Assembly: GCA_025464445.1 (NCBI GenBank)
Contig: JAODLY010000044.1
Location: 1 to 64,000, forward strand
Direction of reading: 5' to 3'
Length of the DNA: 64,000 nt
DNA from: Rhodoglobus sp.
Lineage (GTDB): Bacteria > Actinomycetota > Actinomycetes > Actinomycetales > Microbacteriaceae
This document shows positions 18,167 to 25,533 of this stretch, piece by piece. The position numbers and the translations under genes are program-made. A model generated the notes under the pieces. The model made no database searches and was not told the origin of the DNA. It was given only the letters and a program-made list of their open reading frames with translations. Each line of letters opens with the position of its first letter. Position 1 is the stretch's first letter.

Positions 18167-19738
18167 GTGCCCTCCGAGACCCCCGACACCGAGCAAGCAG
18201 CCGCCGACGAGGCGGCCACCGTCCGCGCCGCGAACGAGCAGGGCGTCGACCCGGCCGAGCTCGAGGTCACGCTTCGGGTGCTCGCGGGGCTATCCGAACT
18301 CGACGAGGAACACCCCGACTTCGTGGCCGTGCGCCAGGCCACCGCGAAGATGTTCAAGGCGGTCAAGAAGGAGCGCCGCCTCGAGAAACGAGCGGTCATC
18401 GCCGACGCGGACCGCAGCGTGATCGCAGCCACGGCCACCGGCGCACCGGACAGGATCGACGACGAGACGCGTGGCATCCCGTTGGGTTCCCCTACTCTCA
18501 CGGCCGCCAAGTCGCTTCGCGACTCGTCGGAACCGGAGAGCGGGGACCCAAACACAAGGCAAAGCGCGGGCACCCTGCTCAAGGCGCGCGCCTGCTACAT
18601 CTGCAAGCAGCAGTACACGCAGGTCGACGCGTTCTACCACCAACTCTGCACAGACTGCGCCGCGATGAGCCACGCCAAACGCGACGCGCGCACCGACCTC
18701 ACCGGCAAGCGCGCCCTGCTCACCGGCGGCCGCGCGAAGATCGGCATGTACATCGCCCTGCGGCTGCTGCGGGATGGCGCACACACCACGATCACCACCC
18801 GCTTCCCTCGCGATGCGGTGCGAAGGTTCACCGGGTTGCCGGACTCCGCCGAATGGATCCACAGGCTCAAAATCGTCGGCATCGACCTGCGCGACCCGGC
18901 GCAGGTCATCGGGCTCGCCGACTCCGTAGCGGCGGCAGGGCCGCTCGACATCCTGGTCAACAACGCGACGCAGACCGTGCGGCGCTCCCCCGGTGCCTAC
19001 CAGCCCCTCGTGGATGCCGAACTCGCGCCGCTGCCAGACGGCCCGCTCCCCGAGCTGGTCACCTTCGGCCACACCAACGACCCGCACCCGCAGGCGCTCG
19101 CCCGCAGCGTCACCGCGCACCCGATCCTCGCCGCAGCAGCAGCCAAGGCGGACGAGTTGACCGAGCAGGCGATGACCGCGGGCTCGAGCTCGCTCGAACG
19201 GCTCGCAGCAGGTACCGCTATCGACGCGGGCGGGCTGCTGCCCGACCTCGCCGACGAGAACTCCTGGACCCAGTACGTGGACGAGGTGGATCCGCTCGAA
19301 ATGCTCGAGGTGCAGCTCGCCAATACGACGGCGCCGTTCATCCTCGTGTCGCGGCTGCGCCCATCGATGGCCGCGTCCACGGCCCGGCGCAAGTACATCG
19401 TCAACGTGTCGGCGATGGAGGGCGTGTTCGGACGGGGATACAAGGGGCCGGGGCATCCGCACACGAACATGGCCAAGGCGGCTGTCAACATGCTCACCCG
19501 CACGAGCGCGCGCGAGATGTTCGAGGCCGACGGCATCCTCATGACGAGTGTCGACACCGGCTGGATCACGGACGAGCGGCCTCATCCCACGAAGGTGCGC
19601 CTAGCCGAGGAAGGATTCCACGCCCCGCTCGACCTTGTCGACGGTGCGGCGCGGGTCTACGACCCGATAGTTCGTGGCGAAGCGGGTGAGGACGTGTTCG
19701 GCGTCTTCCTCAAGGACTACGCCCCGGGCTCGTGGTAG
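18167..19738 (+). CDS. SDR-superfamily oxidoreductase with long Cys-containing N-terminal extension
   Basis: From the GTG at 18167 the protein has 523 residues, about twice a classical SDR. Residues 1-140 are helical and charged, then two Cys pairs (Cys143/146 and Cys161/164) may bind a metal. A Rossmann domain follows with TGGRAKIG (186-193), NNA (265-267) and a Ser415-containing NVSAMEG. The usual YxxxK is TxxxK (Thr433, Lys437). TACAAT ends six bases before the GTG, so the message may be leaderless; the frame is open far upstream but crosses the large palindrome. The reaction is unknown. Confidence 0.82.
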   Translation: MPSETPDTEQAAADEAATVRAANEQGVDPAELEVTLRVLAGLSELDEEHPDFVAVRQATAKMFKAVKKERRLEKRAVIADADRSVIAATATGAPDRIDDETRGIPLGSPTLTAAKSLRDSSEPESGDPNTRQSAGTLLKARACYICKQQYTQVDAFYHQLCTDCAAMSHAKRDARTDLTGKRALLTGGRAKIGMYIALRLLRDGAHTTITTRFPRDAVRRFTGLPDSAEWIHRLKIVGIDLRDPAQVIGLADSVAAAGPLDILVNNATQTVRRSPGAYQPLVDAELAPLPDGPLPELVTFGHTNDPHPQALARSVTAHPILAAAAAKADELTEQAMTAGSSSLERLAAGTAIDAGGLLPDLADENSWTQYVDEVDPLEMLEVQLANTTAPFILVSRLRPSMAASTARRKYIVNVSAMEGVFGRGYKGPGHPHTNMAKAAVNMLTRTSAREMFEADGILMTSVDTGWITDERPHPTKVRLAEEGFHAPLDLVDGAARVYDPIVRGEAGEDVFGVFLKDYAPGSW

Positions 19739-19932
19739 CCCTCACCCCGGGGAAGCGCGTCGTCGTGCGCTACCGCCTGCCGGACGGACGCGCGACGGAT
19801 GCCCTGGGCGAACTGCTCAGCGCCGACGAGACGCATCTCGTGGTCGACGGCAAGCACGGCGTGGAGACGATAGCTGTCGACGATGTCATTGCGGCGAAAG
19901 AAGTACCGCCGCCCCCGATTCGGCGCCCCTGA
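19732..19932 (+). CDS. Small SH3-like protein related to the N-terminal domain of Rv0428c acetyltransferases
   Basis: A 66-residue protein starting at GTG 19732, overlapping the SDR stop. The pattern VVVRYRLPDGRATDALGELLS...VAAKEVPPPPIR is the SH3-like barrel that precedes a GNAT domain in Rv0428c-type proteins. Here it ends in a stop directly after the Pro-rich linker and no acetyltransferase follows, so it is a free-standing domain. Function unknown; overlap suggests co-translation with the SDR. Confidence 0.7.
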   Translation: MVALTPGKRVVVRYRLPDGRATDALGELLSADETHLVVDGKHGVETIAVDDVIAAKEVPPPPIRRP

Positions 19933-20736
19933 TCAGGTCGCCGATGCCCGTTGGATGTTCTTGACATCGACAGGCCCGAGAACCGGGGAACCCTTCTTGC
20001 GGCGCCCGTCGACGACGAACCAGATGATGTTCTCGAGCAGCACGTACGGCAGGTAGGCGGACACCTGCAGCACCACGACCGGCAGCAGCAGCGCCCCGGC
20101 ATAACTGGCCCAGATGAGCAGCAGCCATTGCCCCCCGATTGCACTCGTGGCGAGCGGGATGAGCACCATGAGTACCCCCGTCCACAGCGGCAACCCGAAC
20201 CCGAAAACGGCCACCGGCGCGCCCGCGACGAGGGCCAGGCCGAGGATCGCGACGAGCAGCAGCCCGATGAAACTGCCGACCGCGTGCTTCTGGTAACGCT
20301 CGAGCGACACGAATGTCCACATCAGCCAGGAGCGGAACGGGGCAACTTCGAGCTCGCGCAGCCCGAGCCGGAATGCGCGGTCGATGCGCACCCGCCTGGC
20401 GATCGCCGCCCTGCTGTCGATCACCCCGGCCTTCTGGTCTGCGTAGACCATCCAGCATTCACTGTCATGGATGACCGCCGGTGCGGTCTGCCTGCCGTAT
20501 GAGGCGATGAGGCTCCAGAACAGGCTCGGCACGGATGCCAAGTCGGTGCGGTTGCCCGGCTGCGGATGGGTATCCGGCTCATGCCGGTGGGCCCAGGTGA
20601 TCTCGGAGTGCGGCGGAGCCTCACCGGTGCCTTCGTAATACCCGATGGTGTGGCGCAACTGGAACGTGGGTGCGGCGACCGGCACCTGGGCAAGTTCGAT
20701 TGTTGTGAGTTTGACGCGGTCGTAGTCGACGAACAC
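19933..20736 (-). CDS. DUF1353 domain protein with C-terminal membrane segments
   Basis: A 267-residue protein. The N-terminal half contains the DUF1353 signature: NRTDLASVPSLFW (62-74) and VIHDSECW. The C-terminal half has about three hydrophobic stretches, so it appears to be a fusion of a DUF1353 domain with a membrane module. GTG start at 20736 with GGGAG six bases upstream. Convergent with the small SH3-like gene, with the stop codons adjacent. DUF1353 is frequent in phage and bacterial genomes without a settled function. Confidence 0.8.
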   Translation of the reverse strand: MFVDYDRVKLTTIELAQVPVAAPTFQLRHTIGYYEGTGEAPPHSEITWAHRHEPDTHPQPGNRTDLASVPSLFWSLIASYGRQTAPAVIHDSECWMVYADQKAGVIDSRAAIARRVRIDRAFRLGLRELEVAPFRSWLMWTFVSLERYQKHAVGSFIGLLLVAILGLALVAGAPVAVFGFGLPLWTGVLMVLIPLATSAIGGQWLLLIWASYAGALLLPVVVLQVSAYLPYVLLENIIWFVVDGRRKKGSPVLGPVDVKNIQRASAT

Positions 20737-20825
20737 GGATGCTCCCTCAGTCGGTTACCGGGAGGCTAGCGGGTCACGCACGACCGCGCATCCCCCCTCC
20801 CGGCAACCGAGAGGGCAGCATCCGG

Positions 20826-21086
20826 TTAGAGCACCGGAGGCAACACCGCGGCGGGAACGTACAAGGCCCTCGGAATGCTGTGCCTCGCCCCCGATCGCGG
20901 ATTCTTCAGCCAAGTGCGCAGCACCGAGATCAGCTCGACCGCGATTCGCTCCTGGGCCATCGTGCCGAGGGCAGGCATAGGTAACCAACCCGCGCTGTGG
21001 GCGCCAAGGATATCCGTCTCATCGAACAAGCGCGGAACCTCGACGAGCCCCGAATCAAACGGGACGTTGACGTAGTGAATGCTCAT
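20826..21086 (-). CDS. Hypothetical small protein (86 aa)
   Basis: No family recognised. The ATG at 21086 has GGGGAG four bases upstream, supporting a real gene. The sequence contains one amphipathic helix (ERIAVELISVLRTWLKN) and no signal or membrane segment. It stands alone between the DUF1353 gene and the GAF-ANTAR gene on the same strand. Confidence 0.55.
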   Translation of the reverse strand: MSIHYVNVPFDSGLVEVPRLFDETDILGAHSAGWLPMPALGTMAQERIAVELISVLRTWLKNPRSGARHSIPRALYVPAAVLPPVL

Positions 21087-21184
21087 GATGCTCCCCTTGG
21101 CTGCGTGGACAGGACGGCCACCGGGGACTAGAGCAACTGAGCGGAGGTTATCACCGAATAGTCTCGGCGAACCAAAGCTGGGAG

Positions 21185-21958
21185 TTATTGGGACTTTGAC
21201 TTGCCGGAAGACCCGACCGCGCCCCGTGCGAGAACGTCGACCGACCGGTCGATGACACCCTCGGCCACGACTCGCAACGAGGTGTTGTTGTGGCGAGCGT
21301 ATTGCCTCAAAGCGGTGAACGCGGCATCCACCCCAATGTGGCCTACTGCCGAAAGCACGCCCTTCGCCTGCTCGATGATGATCCTGCTCTCGAGGGCCCG
21401 CTGCAGCTGTTCAGTCACGATTCCGGTCTCGCGGATGCTGCGCTCCTGCAGGATCCCGATGGTCGCGACATCCGCGAGTGCTTGCGCCACGGCGGCGTCC
21501 GGCTCGTTCAACTCTCCGACCTTCGTGCTGAACAGGTTCATGGCACCCAGCGTCTGGCCACGCAGCCGCAGCGGCGTCGCGTAGATGGAGCGGAAACCCG
21601 CGCGGAGTGCCGCCACCTGGAAACCGGGCCACTCTCCGCCCGACTTCTCGATGTCTCCGACGGCAACGGCCAGGCCCGTCGTGAAGCATTGGATGCACGG
21701 ACCGATGCCTGCATTGAGCTGCATCACCTCGACGAAGTCGGCCTTCTCGCTTGTCGAGGCGATGAGCTGCAGCGCCCCGCTCTCGTCGGCGAGCACGAGG
21801 CCCCCGGCATTCACGTCGAGAATGCTCGTGCACTCTTCAACAAGCGTGTGAAGGAGGTCGATGACGTCGTAATCATCGATGAGCGTGTCTGCGACCGTAA
21901 CGAACGCCGCCGTGATCCGCTCTTCCCTCGACAACTCGCCCATTGGCCCTGTCCTCAC
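21185..21958 (-). CDS. GAF-ANTAR transcription antitermination regulator (257 aa)
   Basis: An N-terminal GAF sensor domain (about 20-165; GLVLADESGALQLIASTSEKA and GFRSIYATPLRLRGQTLGAMNLF) is followed by a C-terminal ANTAR three-helix RNA-binding domain (about 190-245; RIIIEQAKGVLSAVGHIGVDAAF). ANTAR proteins bind tandem hexaloop hairpins in nascent RNA to block termination. It is divergent from a second GAF-ANTAR gene 169 nt away. The signal sensed is unknown; a Cys pair (GPCIQC) in the GAF domain could respond to redox or metal. Confidence 0.9.
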   Translation of the reverse strand: MRTGPMGELSREERITAAFVTVADTLIDDYDVIDLLHTLVEECTSILDVNAGGLVLADESGALQLIASTSEKADFVEVMQLNAGIGPCIQCFTTGLAVAVGDIEKSGGEWPGFQVAALRAGFRSIYATPLRLRGQTLGAMNLFSTKVGELNEPDAAVAQALADVATIGILQERSIRETGIVTEQLQRALESRIIIEQAKGVLSAVGHIGVDAAFTALRQYARHNNTSLRVVAEGVIDRSVDVLARGAVGSSGKSKSQ

Positions 21959-22127
21959 GGAGGTCTGCTTACCAAAGCAGGACTGTTGGATGCCGCCGCC
22001 GTCCGAGGGGACGACTCATGCAGTCTACGCCCGCCGCACATCGGGTGTCGCGGCGTACACTGGGCTGCGCGGCGCCGTGAACGACTGCGACGCCAGCCTC
22101 GGCTCGGCCAATACGGGAAAGCTCGCG

Positions 22128-22817
22128 ATGATGGATGAGCACGCCGCATCCCCGCACCGGCAGCCCCAGCCGGCCCGCTCATCCGGATTGTGCGCCGCCT
22201 TCATCGAGTTGCTCCCGATCTCCGGGGTGTCGATTTCGGTCTTCGACGGTGCGGGGCGGCAGTCGACGATTTGCGCGAGTGATGCCCTCGCCGCTCGGCT
22301 CGACGAGTTGCAGTTCGAGCTCGGCGTCGGCCCGCACTGGGATGCGATGCACACCGCGGCACCGGTGCTCGTCCCGCAGCTTCAGCTGGCTTCGCCGGCG
22401 CAGTGGGCCCCGTTCGCATCGGCCGCAGTCGAGCTCGGTGTCGGGGCTCTATTCGCGTTCCCCATGGTTATGGGCGCCGTGACCGTTGGCGTTGTAGACC
22501 TGTACGCCTCTGCGCCCCACGAACTGGACACACACGACCTGGCAACAGCGATCAGGCTGACGTCGGGAGTTGTCAGGCAGGCTGTGCACGCCGGCATGCA
22601 ATCGGCGTCAGACGCCTCGATCGCCGAGCAATCGGCCCCGGCGATGCGGCGAGAAGTGCACCAGGCCACCGGCATGATCCTCGTGCAGTTGAACTCGACA
22701 GCGACCGAGGCGTTCGCGCGGCTGCGGGCCTATGCGTTTGCGACAGAACGCACCGTGCAGGATGTCGCGCACGACGTCGTCACCTGGACCCTGGACTTCG
22801 GCGACCTCCCCGACTGA
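22128..22817 (+). CDS. GAF-ANTAR transcription antitermination regulator (229 aa)
   Basis: A second GAF (about 20-145; VSISVFDGAGRQSTICASD, FAFPMVMGAVTVGVVDLY) plus ANTAR (about 165-225; RREVHQATGMILVQLNSTATEAFARLRAYAF) protein. The ATG at 22128 (or 22131) has GGGAAAG upstream; the frame is open earlier but without a good start. It has no Cys pair, unlike its divergent neighbour, so the two probably sense different cues. Its 3' end overlaps the convergent ice-binding gene by 38 nt. Confidence 0.88.
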   Translation: MMDEHAASPHRQPQPARSSGLCAAFIELLPISGVSISVFDGAGRQSTICASDALAARLDELQFELGVGPHWDAMHTAAPVLVPQLQLASPAQWAPFASAAVELGVGALFAFPMVMGAVTVGVVDLYASAPHELDTHDLATAIRLTSGVVRQAVHAGMQSASDASIAEQSAPAMRREVHQATGMILVQLNSTATEAFARLRAYAFATERTVQDVAHDVVTWTLDFGDLPD

Positions 22818-23880
22818 GCCGCCCCGGTCCGTCAGCAATCCGTGATCGCATTCGCCGGGACTGCGCGAGCAGCGCCACCCCGACCAGGAACGCGAATATC
22901 GAGATGGCGAGCGGGCGTAATGAGTCGGTGCCCGTCGCCGCCAGGAGTGCCGCCGCCGCGGCCGCAGCTGCTGCGCTCGCGGCTGCGGCGGCTGCGGCTG
23001 CAGCGGCCACTCCGGCGGGCGTGAGGGTTCCTGGGGCCCCCGGGGTGAGGCCGCCGGTCGCGGTCGCGCAAGTCGACGGCGTGGTGATCGTGTTGGTGTC
23101 GAGAGTCACCGCCCCGTCAAGGGCGAGCAGCCGACCCGGGAGCACGTTCGCGCTGGTGGTGGCGCTTACGGAGGTGCGCGCGATGACCGTTCCGACGAAT
23201 GTCGAGCCGGTGCCGAGAGTGGCCGAGCTGCCCACCTGCCAGAAGACGTTGCAGGCCTGCGCGCCACCGATCAACTGCACGCTGCTCGCGGACGCCGTGA
23301 TCAGCGTCGAACTCGTCTGGAATACGAAGACGTCGTTGGCCGTGCCGTTGAGCACGAGGGTGCCGTTGATCTCGAGGGTGTTGGCCGCGGGCGCACCATG
23401 GTAGACGCCTGGTCCGTACTCGTACCCGCCGAGGTTCGTCGGCACGGATGTCGCACCGAGGGCGGCGAGAGTGTCGTACGCATTGCTCGCGTCGATCTTT
23501 CCCTGCGTGGCCGGCACGTCGGGCGGCGAGTAGAACGTGCCCGTCACCACCGCAGGCGGGCCGAACCCGGTGATCGACGAGAGGGAGTTCGGCGCGATGG
23601 CGACGTTCCCATTGACCACCGACGGGCCGGTGTTCGTCACTGCGAGGGCGCCGAGCACCGAAAGGTCTTGCGCCGCCCCGAGAAAGTCGGCATCGCCGAG
23701 CACAGCCGGGGTGGCATTCGCCCGCAATCCACCGGACCCGAGCGCGAGTGCCAGGCTCGCGGCGAGACCGAACGCGACGATTAGGGGCCTGGGAAAGAAA
23801 TGGGTTGCGTGAACGGCCAAGGGATGATGCCTGCTTTCATGAATGCCAACGCACCGTTCATGATCAGCAAGAGTGTGCAC
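22780..23880 (-). CDS. DUF3494 ice-binding-family protein with poly-Ala stalk and LAxTG sorting signal
   Basis: A secreted protein: signal peptide core about 33-50, then the DUF3494 beta-solenoid domain (about 56-270; LSVLGALAVTNTGPSVVNGNVAIAP, YGPGVYHGAPAANTLEINGTLVLNG, NVFWQVGSSATLGTGSTFVGTVIA). A nearly pure alanine run (291-312) leads to LAATG (313-317), a hydrophobic segment and RRMRSR, the layout of a class E sortase substrate. It should coat the cell wall and bind ice or adhere to surfaces. The start is unsure: GTG at 23880 has AGGAG too close, and a downstream TTG is possible. Confidence 0.88.
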   Translation of the reverse strand: MHTLADHERCVGIHESRHHPLAVHATHFFPRPLIVAFGLAASLALALGSGGLRANATPAVLGDADFLGAAQDLSVLGALAVTNTGPSVVNGNVAIAPNSLSSITGFGPPAVVTGTFYSPPDVPATQGKIDASNAYDTLAALGATSVPTNLGGYEYGPGVYHGAPAANTLEINGTLVLNGTANDVFVFQTSSTLITASASSVQLIGGAQACNVFWQVGSSATLGTGSTFVGTVIARTSVSATTSANVLPGRLLALDGAVTLDTNTITTPSTCATATGGLTPGAPGTLTPAGVAAAAAAAAAASAAAAAAAAALLAATGTDSLRPLAISIFAFLVGVALLAQSRRMRSRIADGPGRLSRGGRRSPGSR

Positions 23881-24035
23881 TCCTCGGGTATTTCAGCCGG
23901 TCCTGAATTGAGGCTGAACCTGTCTACCCCCTTTGTCAAGCGCGCGCCCCGTTCGGGGGGTGCGCAGTTGTGGCCACGTATCATTGCAGCACGAGCGGAA
24001 ATCGCGGCCCCTGCCGTGGCGGAATCGGAGGCACG

Positions 24036-24605
24036 GTGAGCCAGGCGACTGCGGCTCGCGCCCCGCGGCATCCGGAGGTCGACAACAGGATCTTCGCCGC
24101 AGCACTCGCGATCCTGCGCAGTCGCGGACCGCTGGCGGTGAGCGTCGAGTCCGTCGCCGCGGCATCGGGTGTGGCCAAGACGACGATCTATCGTCGCTAC
24201 GAGAATCGCGACTCGCTGCTCACGGCGGCGATCACCTCGGCGACCACGACGATCGACTATCCGTCGGGTCTAAGCGCCCAGGACTCGCTGCGCTGGGTAC
24301 TCAGGCATGCCCGCGACACGATCGAGCACGTCGTCGGCCGGGGCACGGTCGCGGCGGTGATCATGAACGAGGATCCGCAGTTCACGCAGCTGCTGCTTGG
24401 CATGATCCGCGCGACATCCCGGCCGCTGCGCGAAGACCTGCGTGAGCGCGCGGGCGCTGGCGAAATCAAGTCCGATGTCGACGTCGAGCTTGCGATAAGC
24501 ATCCTGCTCGGCGTCGTTGTGGCAGAGCTCATCCGCGGCAGGCCGACTGATGACGACTGGGTCGACTCCGTGCTCGCCCTGCTCTGGCCGGCATTCGCGG
24601 CCTGA
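24036..24605 (+). CDS. TetR/AcrR-family regulator
   Basis: A 189-residue repressor. I chose GTG at 24036 because GGAGG lies five bases upstream. The HTH is in VSVESVAAASGVAKTTIYRRYENRDSLL (about 34-61); the C-terminal part is a helical ligand domain. It is divergent from the ice-binding gene with an imperfect GC-rich inverted repeat (about 23943-23965) between them, so it might control either. It ends 6 nt from the convergent MarR-GNAT gene. Confidence 0.88.
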   Translation: MSQATAARAPRHPEVDNRIFAAALAILRSRGPLAVSVESVAAASGVAKTTIYRRYENRDSLLTAAITSATTTIDYPSGLSAQDSLRWVLRHARDTIEHVVGRGTVAAVIMNEDPQFTQLLLGMIRATSRPLREDLRERAGAGEIKSDVDVELAISILLGVVVAELIRGRPTDDDWVDSVLALLWPAFAA

Positions 24606-24611
24606 GGAGCT

Positions 24612-25481
24612 CTACAGCACCTTCTCGAACCAGTGACCCGCGTAGGGATTGTCGTTGTAGCGCGGGATCTCGGCGTAACCCGCCCGCCGGTACATCGCGA
24701 TGGCGTCGGTGAGAGTCGGGTTGGTGTCCAGTCGCACGACGGTGTTCCCGTCGGCGGCGGCGAGGGACTCCAGTTTGCGGAGCATCCGGCCCGCAAGGCC
24801 CCGCCCACGCCACTCGGGGTCGACCCACATGCGCTTGATCTCGGCAATGCCTGCTGACAGTTGCTGCACCGCCCCGCACGCGACGACGCCGCCGTCCGAC
24901 AGCGCGACGATGAAGCGACCTCGCGGCGGCCGATAGGCGTCAGGATCTTGTGCACCGGGGTCGAAGCCCCCGGGGAACCGCAGGTCGAGTTCGGCGAAGT
25001 AGGCCGACAGCGCCGCCCGTGCGGGCGGTGACGACAGCTCCACCTCGACGAGTTCCGCCGTCGCCGCGCGCATGAGGGCGTCGGCAGTGCGGAGTGCTTC
25101 GGCAAGCCTGACGCGCTGCGAGGGCGGAAGGGGCTCGACGATCCGACGTGCGACATCATCCGAGCGCTGCTCGAGGTCACTCCAGGCCTCCCGCCCGGCC
25201 GCGGTCAACGTGGCGGATCGGCGACGCGCATCCTCACCGTCCGGCGATGTCGTGACGAGCCCCTCGCGCTCGAGGTTGCGGAGCAGCCGGCTGACGTAGC
25301 CCGCGTCGAGCCCGAGTCGCTCCCGCAGCTGGCGTACCCCGATGCCGTCGGGACCGATCTCGAACAGCATCCGTGACGGGCCGAGGGGTCGGCCGGAGCC
25401 GAGGAAGGACTCTTCGAGCACCCCTACGCGCTGCGACCACGCCCGGTTGAAATGGCGGAGCACCGCCATCGCTTCGTCCAT
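24612..25481 (-). CDS. MarR-type HTH fused to GNAT acetyltransferase
   Basis: A 289-residue fusion. Residues 1-140 are a MarR winged helix (IGPDGIGVRQLRERLGLDAGYVSRLLRNLEREGLV) and residues about 145-289 a GNAT domain with the acetyl-CoA P-loop IKRMWVDPEWRGRGLAGRML. Such fusions are known in many bacteria; targets are usually unknown. A perfect 16-bp palindrome directly upstream of the start overlaps the ribosome-binding AAGG, suggesting tight autorepression. Confidence 0.9.
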   Translation of the reverse strand: MDEAMAVLRHFNRAWSQRVGVLEESFLGSGRPLGPSRMLFEIGPDGIGVRQLRERLGLDAGYVSRLLRNLEREGLVTTSPDGEDARRRSATLTAAGREAWSDLEQRSDDVARRIVEPLPPSQRVRLAEALRTADALMRAATAELVEVELSSPPARAALSAYFAELDLRFPGGFDPGAQDPDAYRPPRGRFIVALSDGGVVACGAVQQLSAGIAEIKRMWVDPEWRGRGLAGRMLRKLESLAAADGNTVVRLDTNPTLTDAIAMYRRAGYAEIPRYNDNPYAGHWFEKVL

Positions 25482-25483
25482 TC

Positions 25484-25499
25484 CTTGACTTTAGTCAAG
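25484..25499. promoter_or_regulatory. MarR operator-like palindrome overlapping the ribosome-binding site
   Basis: CTTGACTTTAGTCAAG is a 7-2-7 perfect palindrome starting two bases upstream of the MarR-GNAT ATG. TTGACT...AGTCAA spacing is typical of MarR sites, and on the minus strand its TTGACT could also serve as a -35 element for an antisense or upstream promoter. Confidence 0.65.
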
Positions 25500-25533
25500 T
25501 AAACGGCATCGGGCCAGCGACGGCGCCCCCACG

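Noticed and set aside
23943-23965. GC-rich inverted repeat between ice-binding and TetR genes considered as a firm TetR operator.
   Set aside because: The arms are interrupted and of uneven length; too weak to list as a site.
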